Shown: positions 7,936 to 16,765 of the stretch, piece after piece | Layout of the letters: the number at the start of each line of letters is the position of its first letter | How positions within the stretch are numbered: position 1 is the first letter of the stretch | Assembly (NCBI GenBank): GCA_000380225.1 | Contig: KB904821.1 | Coordinates: forward strand, 4,101,795-4,165,794 | Direction of reading: 5' to 3' | Origin: a filamentous cyanobacterium ESFC-1 | GTDB lineage: Bacteria > Cyanobacteriota > Cyanobacteriia > Cyanobacteriales > Spirulinaceae | DNA length: 64,000 nt | Made by a program: the position numbers and the translations under genes | The notes under the pieces: generated by a model | Told to the model about the DNA's origin: nothing | Seen by the model: only the letters and a program-made list of their open reading frames with translations | The model's database searches: none

Positions 7936-9441
7936 ATGATAAAAGACCCTAACACTGGCCGTAAATTAGCCGATCGCTATCAACTCATCGAAATCGCCGG
8001 AAAAGGCGCGATGGGACAAGTTTATCGTGCTGAAGATTTGCTGTTAGGGGGAGTCACAGTTGCCGTCAAGTTTTTATCCCAAACCCTACTCAACCAAAAA
8101 ATGCGGAATCGCTTCTTACGAGAAGCCACGATTTGCGCTCTCCTGGCTGAAAAAAGTATTCACATTGTCAGAGTTCGAGATTATGGCGTAGATGACAACG
8201 ATGTTCCTTACTACGTCATGGAATTTCTCGAAGGCCAAAGCCTCAGCGAAATTATCAAAACCCAGCATCTCTCCCTACCTCGGTTTTTAAGCTATGCTCG
8301 GCAACTTTGCTTAGGGCTAGAACCTGCTCACAAAGGCATTGTGTTCAATCGCGAACCCACCGTCATTATTCACCGGGATATCAAACCCAGCAATGTGCTG
8401 ATTGTTCAAGACAGTACCTTGGGTGAATTGGTCAAAATTCTCGATTTCGGCATTGCCAAACTGATTGAAGCCAACCGCGACCAAACCCATTCATTTATGG
8501 GAACCTTGGCTTATTGTTCTCCCGAACAAATGGAAGGCAAAGAACTCGATAACCGTTCGGATATCTACAGCCTGGGGGTGATGATGTACGAAATGTTAGC
8601 CGGGGAAATGCCGATTATTCCCGAAACGCCTTCATTTGGGGGGTGGTACAAAGCTCATCACCAAAAACCCCCGAAAGGTCTATCCACCGCTTTAAACATT
8701 CCGCAACCTCTCGAACAGTTGGTTCGGAAGTGTTTGGCCAAAGACCCAAGTCAACGACCCCAAAGTGTTAGTGAAATTCTCAAAGCATTAGAACCCCTCG
8801 AACAGCGTTACAGCGATCGCTATCCCTCCCAAACCAAGTTTCCCGTTCAAAGAACCGAAGAACCGACTCCAGCCCTAACCATTGAGGCGATTTGCTTACA
8901 AGCCACTTGGCCCAAAGATAAACCCAAACAAAAAATCGTCTTCCCGAAACTGATTCGCACCTCTCGCGGTGTTGTCGCGACTTTGTGGGTGATGCTTTCC
9001 GGTCAAGATATCGTCAACCGCCAATTTAGCACCCGCTACAATCAGTTTTTGTTTTTGACTTCCCCGCACCCGATGTTGTTGTGGATTACGGTGTTGCACA
9101 ATCGGGAGTTTGGCCCCAGGTGGTTACCTTGTTATTTAGATTTAAAAACCAACTTGGGCCAGCGTTTGGCCCGTCATTTAGGGCAATCGGGGTCTTATCG
9201 GATGCTGTTTTTTGCCTTGGAAAAACCGCAAAAATGCCAGCACGTTATGACTTCAACCATTGACCCCACGCAATGTCAAATGTTGTTGAATTGGGCCAAT
9301 TCTAGTCAAACCTTATCATCTTCGGCCCAACCGCAAATTAGTAAAAATATGTTGAGGAAAGAATTTGAACGGCTTAAACCGCAAATTCTGATCAAATTAG
9401 AGGCAGTTCACACCGATTTCCCCAGCGATATTTCAGGCTAA
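7936..9441 (+). CDS. Hanks-type serine/threonine protein kinase with C-terminal cyanobacterial domain
   Basis: Signalling kinase. The catalytic domain covers about the first 290 residues: Gly-rich loop 'GKGAMGQVYRAED', invariant Lys in 'VAVKFL', catalytic loop 'IHRDIKPSNVLI', 'DFGIAK', and activation/P+1 region 'GTLAYCSPEQM'. All key residues are present, so it should be active. No transmembrane helix is visible, so it is cytosolic. The C-terminal 200 residues ('CLQATWPKDKPKQKIVFPKLIRTSRG' region) are a separate domain I cannot name. I chose the ATG at 7936 with an upstream GGAG over the TTG at 7909. Protein length is 501 residues. Its target is unknown. Confidence 0.92.
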   Translation: MIKDPNTGRKLADRYQLIEIAGKGAMGQVYRAEDLLLGGVTVAVKFLSQTLLNQKMRNRFLREATICALLAEKSIHIVRVRDYGVDDNDVPYYVMEFLEGQSLSEIIKTQHLSLPRFLSYARQLCLGLEPAHKGIVFNREPTVIIHRDIKPSNVLIVQDSTLGELVKILDFGIAKLIEANRDQTHSFMGTLAYCSPEQMEGKELDNRSDIYSLGVMMYEMLAGEMPIIPETPSFGGWYKAHHQKPPKGLSTALNIPQPLEQLVRKCLAKDPSQRPQSVSEILKALEPLEQRYSDRYPSQTKFPVQRTEEPTPALTIEAICLQATWPKDKPKQKIVFPKLIRTSRGVVATLWVMLSGQDIVNRQFSTRYNQFLFLTSPHPMLLWITVLHNREFGPRWLPCYLDLKTNLGQRLARHLGQSGSYRMLFFALEKPQKCQHVMTSTIDPTQCQMLLNWANSSQTLSSSAQPQISKNMLRKEFERLKPQILIKLEAVHTDFPSDISG

Positions 9442-9487
9442 AATATGATGAGGTTGTTCGTTTGAGGCGGTTAGCCCGCACCCAGGA

Positions 9488-9886
9488 CTATTCGACCTCA
9501 TCTTCCTCGATGTCGGTTGAGTCGCTTCCCTCAGTAGTAGAAGCTTCGGTTTCTGCCTTTGCTTGTTTTTGCTGTTCTTCTTCTTCCTCCTCACTCCAAG
9601 GCGAATCGTAGCGATTCCAAGGCAGAATCGGTTTATTAGGAAGCTTTTTAGTAAAAACGGTAATATTGTCGCGATCGGGTTCGGGTAAATCTGCATCTAG
9701 ATCGTCATCGGATTCTACGTCTAAAAGTGGATCGTGCGCCGCAACATCGTTCTCAGCTTCATCTTCTAATCCAGTATCGTCTTGATAACCTTGTTCGTTT
9801 TCTGGATCGATCGGATGCCAAGACGAATTATCCACAGCGTTAATAGGAGTCGATTCAATATTCATATTAATTCTTGCCCATGCCAT
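9488..9886 (-). CDS. acidic, low-complexity hypothetical protein
   Basis: A 132-residue, very acidic and probably disordered protein. Runs of Asp and Glu cover most of the length ('DPLLDVESDDDLDADLPEPD', a Glu run near 100), around one more conserved-looking island ('ITVFTKKLPNKPILPWNRYDSPW'). Its start is 3 bases from the stop of the membrane protein gene upstream, so the two are probably translated together. A second possible start (Met8) lies at 9865. No function can be assigned. Confidence 0.65.
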   Translation of the reverse strand: MAWARINMNIESTPINAVDNSSWHPIDPENEQGYQDDTGLEDEAENDVAAHDPLLDVESDDDLDADLPEPDRDNITVFTKKLPNKPILPWNRYDSPWSEEEEEEQQKQAKAETEASTTEGSDSTDIEEDEVE

Positions 9887-9889
9887 AAC

Positions 9890-10522
9890 CTAAAGATCGA
9901 AGGGAAATGCTGGCACAAAGTAGGCCGCTACCACGTGCAGCATAATGATCAAAGCCGCCGTCCAAGTCGTATAAGCTGCATACTTCAAAGTTTGTGAAAC
10001 ATCATCAAGTCGTTGCTTATTCACTTGGTAAGTATGTGCCAGGTTGACCATCATCTTCAACTGATACTCTTCTGGCGTTAAAGTCAAGTAGCGCTCTAAA
10101 AACTTCTTATCCTCTAGGTTGGGACTCACGGCGGACTGACGCGGCAGAAAAGCATTAATCAGTAGGGTAAAGTTTATCAAAAAAACAATAATTTCGCCAA
10201 AACTAAAAAGACTGGGAATAAACATTAAACGGGATAATGTCAAACTGGTCAACAACGCCCCATTAACCACAAACAGAATATTCATCTTAGTGGTGAGGGA
10301 GTCTCCTTGTTGGCGTTGTTGCTCGATCACCGAACGGACATCTTGAGCCGCTAAATACAATGTACTCCAAATGCGAGGCTTTTTATTTTCTTCCGATCGC
10401 GGCTTTTTCTCAGTTTTTGGCTTTTGAGAATCGGCAAACATCCGAACCGCATTTCTTAAAGTATCTTCAGACAGAGGGGTCGAAGAAAGAGAGGACAGCG
10501 TGGGCAATTGATTCGGTTCCAT
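9890..10522 (-). CDS. membrane protein, three TM helices, unknown function
   Basis: A 210-residue protein with a polar, Lys-rich N-terminal region (about 1-65) followed by an amphipathic helix and hydrophobic segments: 'NILFVVNGALLTSLTLSRLM', 'GEIIVFLINFTLLINAFL', and a C-terminal 'TWTAALIIMLHVVAAYFVPAF'. The layout (helix, two TMs, soluble helix 'AHTYQVNKQRLDDVSQTLKYA', last TM) loosely recalls membrane effectors such as PycTM, but that is shape only. The ATG at 10522 was chosen over a TTG at 10531. The 5' end overlaps the glycosyltransferase gene by 56 bases, so a later start (Met at 10441) is possible. Confidence 0.7.
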   Translation of the reverse strand: MEPNQLPTLSSLSSTPLSEDTLRNAVRMFADSQKPKTEKKPRSEENKKPRIWSTLYLAAQDVRSVIEQQRQQGDSLTTKMNILFVVNGALLTSLTLSRLMFIPSLFSFGEIIVFLINFTLLINAFLPRQSAVSPNLEDKKFLERYLTLTPEEYQLKMMVNLAHTYQVNKQRLDDVSQTLKYAAYTTWTAALIIMLHVVAAYFVPAFPFDL

Positions 10523-11552
10523 TGGTGGCAAGCAACTCAGATTGTAGGGGCGGTTGTAAGGGTTGGCGTAAAAACTCCCAATTCCCTAAGAAAAACTCCG
10601 CAGGAGTCACAATTTGATGATGGGCATGATTTTGAATACCCTCGATCAGAAAAGGAGACTCAGCAAATCCTTCTCGCGTTAACGAAACAATGGGAACGTT
10701 TAAACGCAAAGCTTCAGCAAAGGTGCTATATCCGGGCTTGGAAACAACGCGACCCACATAGGGCATAAAATCTACGGGGCGGTACTCCGGATCGGCAACT
10801 TTGAGGAGGTTGGGAAAGTCCGGGGCGTGGCGGTCAAAGGTAATAAACTGCCAGTCGGGGAAGTCCTTAATATTATTGTAGGGAATTTGTTGTAAACCGA
10901 GACCCCCAAATGTTAATAAAATAGTTTTTTCAGGGGGGTTTTTGAGATTAAATTTGGCTCGCAATTCCGCTTCAGTATTTTGAGGCGTTCCCCCGGTTAA
11001 GCCGACATCGGTAATCTGGGGAAAAGCACTCATCGGTTCGTGCAAAGGTAAGCGAAACAAGCGATCGCACTGCTGATAATGCTCTGCCATCCAATCGGCA
11101 ATTTCGATAAACTCTCCCCCCCAATCGCGATAAATAAAGTCCCAACCAAAGTTACTCATCATCCAGCAGGGAATCCCGGCTTTTTGAGCAATGGGGGCAG
11201 CAAGCGGCGGAACATCGGCTAATACCAAGCCGACGCGATTGGTTTGGATATATTCGGCTTCGGCTCGAATCAGACGGTGTTGATGGCGGCGAATTTCTTT
11301 TAACTTGGCTAAAGTCATCGCTCGATCCATCGTCAAACTATCGGCTTGAATCACCCCCGCATCGAGGGTGCGGGTACGATAAATAAAGTTGCCCCGAATG
11401 TAAGATTCGAGCAACCAATGGGGAGCCGTGGTCACTAAAATTAATAAAATTTCGGGATTCATTTGTTGGATTTGGGCCGCAACGGTGCAAGCCCGCACCG
11501 CATGACCAAAACCGTGAGCGGTGATGGCAATATAAATGGCTGGTCGAGTCAT
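10467..11552 (-). CDS. glycosyltransferase, MurG/GT-B-like
   Basis: Probable GT-B-fold glycosyltransferase of 361 residues. The N-terminus 'YIAITAHGFGHAVRACTVAAQI' carries the Gly/His loop of MurG-like enzymes. The C-terminal half has 'LLTFGGLGLQQIP', 'VGRVVSKPGYSTFAEALRLNVPIV' and 'PFLIEG', matching the nucleotide-sugar-binding region (K/xGY-TxxEAL pattern). No signal peptide is visible. I take the ATG at 11552 because residues before it are unlike the family and the conserved core begins eight residues later. It is the first gene of a minus-strand cluster with two unknown genes. Donor and acceptor are not determinable. Confidence 0.8.
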   Translation of the reverse strand: MTRPAIYIAITAHGFGHAVRACTVAAQIQQMNPEILLILVTTAPHWLLESYIRGNFIYRTRTLDAGVIQADSLTMDRAMTLAKLKEIRRHQHRLIRAEAEYIQTNRVGLVLADVPPLAAPIAQKAGIPCWMMSNFGWDFIYRDWGGEFIEIADWMAEHYQQCDRLFRLPLHEPMSAFPQITDVGLTGGTPQNTEAELRAKFNLKNPPEKTILLTFGGLGLQQIPYNNIKDFPDWQFITFDRHAPDFPNLLKVADPEYRPVDFMPYVGRVVSKPGYSTFAEALRLNVPIVSLTREGFAESPFLIEGIQNHAHHQIVTPAEFFLGNWEFLRQPLQPPLQSELLATNGTESIAHAVLSFFDPSV

Positions 11553-11793
11553 AAAAGTATATCTGAAAAAAGGCAACTGACTCTTAATTTTAGAGGGCAA
11601 TCTCCGCTTTCCTAATGTTAGCAATGGGTAAATGCTGACGTTTTACCCAGGAATTTGAAGACTGTTCCTAACCCTATTTCCCCTTCCTCCTGGTCTTTCC
11701 CCGCTCAAAACTGCCACTACCGATCGCGGTTCGAGGTTTCCCCGGCCAAAGCACTATATGATAGAACAAAAGCCAGCACATTCATCTTTTGGC

Positions 11794-12666
11794 ATGGAAA
11801 AAACGATTTGGGAACTCGACCTTTACTCGCGTCCGATCCTCGACGAAAACAAAAAGAAACTGTGGGAAGTCCTGATTTGCGAAAGTCCCACCAACATTGA
11901 GCAATCCCTAGACAGCTTATTTCGCTACTCCAAATTTACCGATAGTCGCAGCGTCAACTCCATTTGGCTGTGTGAAGCAATTAACGACGCGATCGCGCAA
12001 GCTCCCGAACCCCCCAGTCGCATTCGCTTTTTTCGCCGCCAAATGAATAACATGATTGCCAAAGCCTGCACTGATGCGGGGATTCCGGCAAGTCCGAGTC
12101 GGCGCACCTATACCCTGAGACGCTGGCTGCAAGAGCGCTTAGAAAACGTTTATCCTCAGCAGGAAGGATACGACGAGAAAGCCGCCACCAACGTCGGAGT
12201 CCAATATCCCGCTACATCTCCTGTGCGCTTACCCGATCCATTGCGCGGGGACAAAGCCGACAAATGGGCATTGGTCAGTCTACAAGTGTCGGATTTTGTC
12301 GATATGAAGGAATGGGACATTGCCTTTGGGGAAGGTTTACCCTTAGCCATGGTTGATATTGCCCCAGAAACCAAGATTCCCGGCTTGATTATCTTTTCCC
12401 CTAGGGCGATGCCGATCGCCGCTTGGATGTCCGATTTAGAATTAAGCTATCTACGACTCGAACCGGGCGATCGCCCCGTTTTGTGCTTAGAAACGGGCAT
12501 TAGCGACAGTTGGATTTTAGCCAACGTCACCGACGAGCAAACCGTAGCAGAAGCCCAAGGATTTGAAGCGGCAAAACAACAAGCAGAGGGCTTGCATTTC
12601 TTAGCAATTCAAAGCAATCCAGAGTCAGAATCATTTGCAGGATTTTGGGTATTAAAAGCCGATTAA
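11794..12666 (+). CDS. Tab2/Atab2 family RNA-binding protein
   Basis: Homologue of the plant and algal Tab2/ATAB2 proteins, RNA-binding factors needed for translation of photosystem I (psaB) and other photosystem mRNAs. The family start 'IWELDLYSRPILDENKKKLWEVLICES' is clear, as are 'PPSRIRFFRRQMNNMI' and 'PSRRTYTLRRWLQER', with the C-terminal 'LSYLRLEPGDRPVLCLETG.SDSWILAN'. At 290 residues it is full length. I take the ATG at 11794, immediately before this conserved block. An upstream ATG at 11758 adds 12 non-conserved residues. It lies between a minus-strand cluster and the SSADH gene. Confidence 0.93.
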   Translation: MEKTIWELDLYSRPILDENKKKLWEVLICESPTNIEQSLDSLFRYSKFTDSRSVNSIWLCEAINDAIAQAPEPPSRIRFFRRQMNNMIAKACTDAGIPASPSRRTYTLRRWLQERLENVYPQQEGYDEKAATNVGVQYPATSPVRLPDPLRGDKADKWALVSLQVSDFVDMKEWDIAFGEGLPLAMVDIAPETKIPGLIIFSPRAMPIAAWMSDLELSYLRLEPGDRPVLCLETGISDSWILANVTDEQTVAEAQGFEAAKQQAEGLHFLAIQSNPESESFAGFWVLKAD

Positions 12667-12835
12667 ACAATCGTCGTCCAAGGTGGTTGAATGACTTGGC
12701 CGGCGATCGCCCCCTCCACTCGTTCCCTGAGACCCATCGATCGAGGTTGGCGATCGCGCTGCTGAGATCGGCTCGGTCGCGCTGTACCATAAAGTCAATA
12801 TTGGGTCGTTCACCAAGGGAGAAAATTCAAGCATA

Positions 12836-14200
12836 ATGGGCATCGCGACAACTAATCCAACCACGGGAAAAACCGTCAAAACCTTTACCCCGCTAACTAC
12901 TGCTGAAATCGAGGCAAAAATCGCTTTAGCACAAACCGCCTTTAATCAGTATCGTCTGACTTCGTTTGACGACCGCGCGGGGTCGCTCTACAAAGCCGCA
13001 GAAATCCTCGAACGAGATACCGAAAAGCTCGCGCCGATTATGACCCTAGAAATGGGGAAACCGATAACCGGGGCGATCGCGGAAGTGAAAAAATGTGCCT
13101 CAGTTTGTCGGTTTTATGCCGATAACGGGGCGAAATTTCTGGCAGACCAAGAAGTTGAAAGCGATGCCAGTTTGAGTTTGATGCGCTATCAGCCCTTGGG
13201 GGCCATTTTGGCGGTCATGCCGTGGAATTTTCCCTTTTGGCAAGTATTTCGCTTTGCTGCCCCAACCTTGATGGCCGGCAATGTGGGTTTACTCAAACAC
13301 GCTTCTAATGTACCCCAGTGCGCGATCGCCATCGAAGACATTTTCACCGAAGCGGGCTTTCCTCCAGGGGTTTTCCAAAACCTCCTGATCGGCTCGGCTC
13401 AAGTTGAAGATATCGTCAAAGACGACCGGATCAAAGCCATTACCCTTACTGGCAGCGAACCCGCCGGGGCCGCCGTTGCCGCTACCGCCGGACAAGCGAT
13501 CAAGAAAACAGTTTTAGAGTTGGGGGGGAGCGATCCCTTTATCGTCCTTGAAAGTGCCGACCTAGAAGCCGCCGCCACCACCGCAACCCAAGCCCGAATG
13601 CTCAACAACGGTCAGTCTTGTATTGCGGCGAAACGGTTTATCGTGGCTGAATCTGTGGCCGCCGAATTCGAGCAAAAACTGGTCGAGCAGTTCAAAGCCC
13701 TGAAAGTTGGCGATCCCACCGATAAAAAAACTCAAATTGGCCCCCTCGCCACAGAGGGAATTTTAGACGACCTCCATCAACAAGTGCGAAAAACAGTGGA
13801 GATGGGCGCAACAATTGTCATGGGAGGACAACCTTTAGATGCGCCAGGGAATTTTTACCCGCCGACCATTCTCAAGGATATTCCCCCCAATTCCCCAGGA
13901 GATATCGAAGAATTTTTCGGGCCAGTGGCATTATTATTTTGTGTCAAAGACTTAGACGAAGCGATTCAAATTGCCAACAGCACTGAGTTTGGTTTGGGGG
14001 CGAGTGCCTGGACGCAGAATCCCCAAGAACGATCTCGCCTCCTCAACGAAATCGAAGCCGGGGCAGTTTTTATCAACGGCCTGGTCAAATCTGACCCTCG
14101 TTTGCCGTTTGGGGGGATCAAACGTTCTGGTTACGGACGAGAATTAGGGATGCTCGGTATTCACGAATTTGTTAATATCAAAACCATTTGGATTAAATAA
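12836..14200 (+). CDS. succinate-semialdehyde dehydrogenase (NAD(P)+)
   Basis: Aldehyde dehydrogenase superfamily enzyme oxidising succinic semialdehyde to succinate. The catalytic Cys262 lies in 'NNGQSCIAAKRF' and the general base Glu228 in 'LELGGSDPF'. The cofactor loop is 'MPWNFPFWQVFRFAAPTL' with 'TGSEPAGAAV'. At 454 residues it is in the short GabD-like group. Its immediate downstream neighbour is a ThDP-dependent decarboxylase, the same pairing as the 2-oxoglutarate decarboxylase/SSADH bypass of the TCA cycle described in Synechococcus sp. PCC 7002. Substrate is therefore assigned from family plus context. Confidence 0.9.
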   Translation: MGIATTNPTTGKTVKTFTPLTTAEIEAKIALAQTAFNQYRLTSFDDRAGSLYKAAEILERDTEKLAPIMTLEMGKPITGAIAEVKKCASVCRFYADNGAKFLADQEVESDASLSLMRYQPLGAILAVMPWNFPFWQVFRFAAPTLMAGNVGLLKHASNVPQCAIAIEDIFTEAGFPPGVFQNLLIGSAQVEDIVKDDRIKAITLTGSEPAGAAVAATAGQAIKKTVLELGGSDPFIVLESADLEAAATTATQARMLNNGQSCIAAKRFIVAESVAAEFEQKLVEQFKALKVGDPTDKKTQIGPLATEGILDDLHQQVRKTVEMGATIVMGGQPLDAPGNFYPPTILKDIPPNSPGDIEEFFGPVALLFCVKDLDEAIQIANSTEFGLGASAWTQNPQERSRLLNEIEAGAVFINGLVKSDPRLPFGGIKRSGYGRELGMLGIHEFVNIKTIWIK

Positions 14201-14256
14201 TTAGTTACTCTATAAAGATATAGAGTTCGATCTTTAAATAGAATCCTGAATTCACC

Positions 14257-14300
14257 GCCAGCCTGACGATTAACTTGAAACAAGTCGCGATCGGGCTGGC
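14257..14300 (+). other. stem-loop between SSADH and 2-OGDC genes
   Basis: A 7-bp inverted repeat (GCCAGCC ... GGCTGGC) with a 30-base loop lies in the 153-base spacer. There is no T-tract after it, so it is not a classic terminator. It could influence read-through or mRNA stability between the two bypass genes. Confidence 0.35.
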
Positions 14301-14353
14301 ATCAAAAATAACAACATCCCATAACAATCACACTAAGCGCAGGATACACAATC

Positions 14354-16000
14354 ATGGGCGAACAAAATACCGCAGACCTGTTAGTTCAATGTTTAGAAAA
14401 TGAAGGAGTCGAATACGTTTTTGGACTTCCGGGTGAAGAAAATCTCCATGTCCTCGAAGCCTTAAAAGATTCTTCGATTCAATTTATTACCACCCGCCAC
14501 GAACAAGGGGCGGCATTTATGGCCGATGTCTACGGACGACTCACCGGGAAAGCGGGGGTTTGTTTGTCTACCCTCGGCCCAGGGGCTACAAACCTGATGA
14601 CTGGGGTTGCTGACGCAAATTTGGACGGTGCGCCCTTGGTGGCAATTACGGGTCAAGTGGGAACAGACCGGATGCACATCGAGTCTCATCAATATTTGGA
14701 TTTGGTGTCGATGTTTGACCCGGTAACCAAGTGGAATACGCAAATTGTCCGACCGAGTAACACGGCTGAAATTATCCGCAAAGCTTTTAAACTGGCTCAA
14801 TCGGAAAAGCCGGGGGCGGTGCATATTGATTTACCTGAAAATATTGCGGCGATGCCCGTAGAAGGGATATCTTTGACTCGCGATAGTCGCGAAAAAATTT
14901 ATGCCTCTTTCCGCAGTTGTAATCTCGCCGCTTCGGTTATTTCTAAAGCGAAAAACCCGATTATTTTAGTGGGTAATGGAGCAATTCGCGCCCATGCGAG
15001 TGAAGCCTTAACCGAGTTTGCAACGCGGTTAAATATTCCTGTTGTTAATACTTTTATGGGGAAAGGTGTTATTCCTTATACTCATCCGTTAGCGTTGTGG
15101 ACGATTGGTTTACAACAACGGGATCATATTACCTGTGCTTTTGAACAAGCAGATTTGGTGATTTCTGTGGGCTATGATTTAATTGAATATTCTCCGAAAA
15201 AATGGAATCCTGAAGGCAATACGCCGATTATTCATATCGGTGCAACCCCTTCGGAAATTGATAGTAGTTATATTCCGAAAGTAGAAGTGGTAGGAGACAT
15301 TGCCGACGCTTTAATTGAGATTATGAAGCGTTGCGATCGCACCGGAAAACCCCAACCCGCCGCCGTGGAGTTGCGCGAGGAAATTCGTCAAGATTACGAA
15401 CAATATGCCAATGATGACGGCTTCCCGATTAAGCCCCAAAAAATTATTTACGATTTGCGGCAGGTTATGGGGCCCGAAGATATCGCGATTTCTGATGTGG
15501 GGGCCCATAAAATGTGGATGGCTCGCCATTATCACTGCGACACCCCGAATACTTGTTTGATTTCTAACGGCTTTGCGGCGATGGGAATTGCGATTCCGGG
15601 GGCGTTGGCCGCGAAATTGGTTCACCCGGATAAGCACGTTGTCGCGGTTACCGGGGACGGCGGTTTTATGATGAACTGTCAAGAGTTAGAAACGGCGTTG
15701 CGAGTGGGTACGCCTTTTGTGACCTTGATTTTCAACGATAACGGCTACGGCTTGATCGAGTGGAAGCAAATCAATCAGTTTGGTGAACCTGCCTTTATTC
15801 GCTTTGGTAATCCTGATTTTGTGAAATTTGCTGAAAGTATGGGACTCAAGGGCTATCGCGTTAAATCCGCCGCCGATTTAATCCCGACGCTCCAAGAAGC
15901 ATTAGCCCAAGATGTACCGACGGTGATTGATTGTCCGGTAGATTATGAGGAAAATTTACGCTTTTCTAAGAAAGCCGGGGGATTAGATTGCAAAATCTAG
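14354..16000 (+). CDS. ThDP-dependent 2-oxoglutarate decarboxylase (acetolactate-synthase-like)
   Basis: Member of the acetohydroxyacid-synthase-like ThDP family. Catalytic Glu50 lies in 'TRHEQGAAFMADVYGR', and the ThDP-Mg motif starts with GDG at 434-436 ('TGDGGFMMNCQELETALRVG') and ends at the 'FNDNGYG' segment. At 548 residues it is close to the cyanobacterial 2-oxoglutarate decarboxylase, which is commonly mis-annotated as an acetolactate synthase large subunit. Adjacent SSADH supports conversion of 2-oxoglutarate to succinic semialdehyde and on to succinate. No small regulatory ilvN-type subunit follows. Assay would be needed to exclude true acetolactate synthesis. Confidence 0.85.
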   Translation: MGEQNTADLLVQCLENEGVEYVFGLPGEENLHVLEALKDSSIQFITTRHEQGAAFMADVYGRLTGKAGVCLSTLGPGATNLMTGVADANLDGAPLVAITGQVGTDRMHIESHQYLDLVSMFDPVTKWNTQIVRPSNTAEIIRKAFKLAQSEKPGAVHIDLPENIAAMPVEGISLTRDSREKIYASFRSCNLAASVISKAKNPIILVGNGAIRAHASEALTEFATRLNIPVVNTFMGKGVIPYTHPLALWTIGLQQRDHITCAFEQADLVISVGYDLIEYSPKKWNPEGNTPIIHIGATPSEIDSSYIPKVEVVGDIADALIEIMKRCDRTGKPQPAAVELREEIRQDYEQYANDDGFPIKPQKIIYDLRQVMGPEDIAISDVGAHKMWMARHYHCDTPNTCLISNGFAAMGIAIPGALAAKLVHPDKHVVAVTGDGGFMMNCQELETALRVGTPFVTLIFNDNGYGLIEWKQINQFGEPAFIRFGNPDFVKFAESMGLKGYRVKSAADLIPTLQEALAQDVPTVIDCPVDYEENLRFSKKAGGLDCKI

Positions 16001-16374
16001 ATTCTGCCTTCTAAGGGTTCACAAAAGGGTTCTAACCCCTGTTTCAAGACATAAATGATCACAGGGGTTGCCAAGATAGGGGGAACTAGGCCGACGTTCG
16101 CTAAGGCGATCGCGGCCTTTTCTAATTCCCCTTGTTCGAGGTTTTGTCGCACCACTTCCTGACACAAGGCGGCACGACAGCGTTTCGCGAGGGAGGCTAA
16201 CCATTCGGCGTTGTCTTGCTGGGGTTGCTGTCCGGCGCGAATGGCGAGGGACATGGTTGCATCTTCTAAGTCGCCTTCGCAATCTTCGAGTTCGGTGAGG
16301 GCTTTTTGGGCGGGGGGGTAGTTGGCGAGTTGCGATCGCAACTTTTGGATTTCTTCGGGGGTAATCGTTTGCAT
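15997..16374 (-). CDS. conserved hypothetical cyanobacterial protein
   Basis: A 125-residue, mainly helical soluble protein. It has no signal peptide. The start chosen is the ATG at 16374 ('MQTITPEEIQKLRSQL'); the frame extends 5 codons upstream. Sequence features are an N-terminal helix, a 'LEDCEGDLEDATMSLAIRAG' segment and a hydrophobic C-terminal helix ('PPILATPVIIYVLKQGL') that is probably buried. The pattern resembles other small cyanobacterial proteins of unknown role. It converges on the 2-OGDC gene with a 4-base overlap of the stops. Confidence 0.75.
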   Translation of the reverse strand: MQTITPEEIQKLRSQLANYPPAQKALTELEDCEGDLEDATMSLAIRAGQQPQQDNAEWLASLAKRCRAALCQEVVRQNLEQGELEKAAIALANVGLVPPILATPVIIYVLKQGLEPFCEPLEGRI

Positions 16375-16584
16375 GAACGACAAAAACAAAAATAAAGATT
16401 AGATCGGCCTAGGGTTATTGCTTACCACGTAAACCTAAAGTTGTCAAAAACTCTGGGGTGTGGCGTTTCGTGAAATCTTGAACCAAGACCTTAAATCAAA
16501 ATGCTCCCCAGATGCGAGACCTAGGAAGCATTCTAGCAAAAATATTGAGACTGCGATCCTGAGTTATATCACGACAGTAATATA

Positions 16585-16755
16585 CTAATCGAGATCGTAG
16601 TTGCTCAACTCAGGATTGCAGTAAAACTCTCGTTCCGAAGCACCATCGAGTTGTACTCCAGCGATGAGTTCATCCGCTTCTACCACAATTCCACGACGAG
16701 AAGGATCGGATTTTAGGAAAACGCGATCGCCCACTTTGAATGTTTCAAACATCAT
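16585..16755 (-). CDS. 56-residue hypothetical protein, possible small beta-barrel
   Basis: A short gene (tandem ATG codons at 16755 and 16752, stop TAG at 16585). The protein reads 'MMFETFKVGDRVFLKSDPSR' at its start, then 'GIVVEADELIAGVQLDG'. The 'VGDRVFLKSDPSRRGIVVE' pattern resembles KOW/SH3-like or CarD-like small barrels, where a 'G-x-x-V' turn is usual. It begins 10 bases after the stop of the 98-residue gene on the same strand, so the two form a likely operon divergent from the RT gene. Function unknown. Confidence 0.6.
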   Translation of the reverse strand: MMFETFKVGDRVFLKSDPSRRGIVVEADELIAGVQLDGASEREFYCNPELSNYDLD

Positions 16756-16765
16756 CTACACCTCT

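Noticed and set aside
14354-16000. Acetolactate synthase large subunit
   Set aside because: No ilvN follows, and the adjacent SSADH gene favours 2-oxoglutarate decarboxylase, although the two enzymes are homologous.
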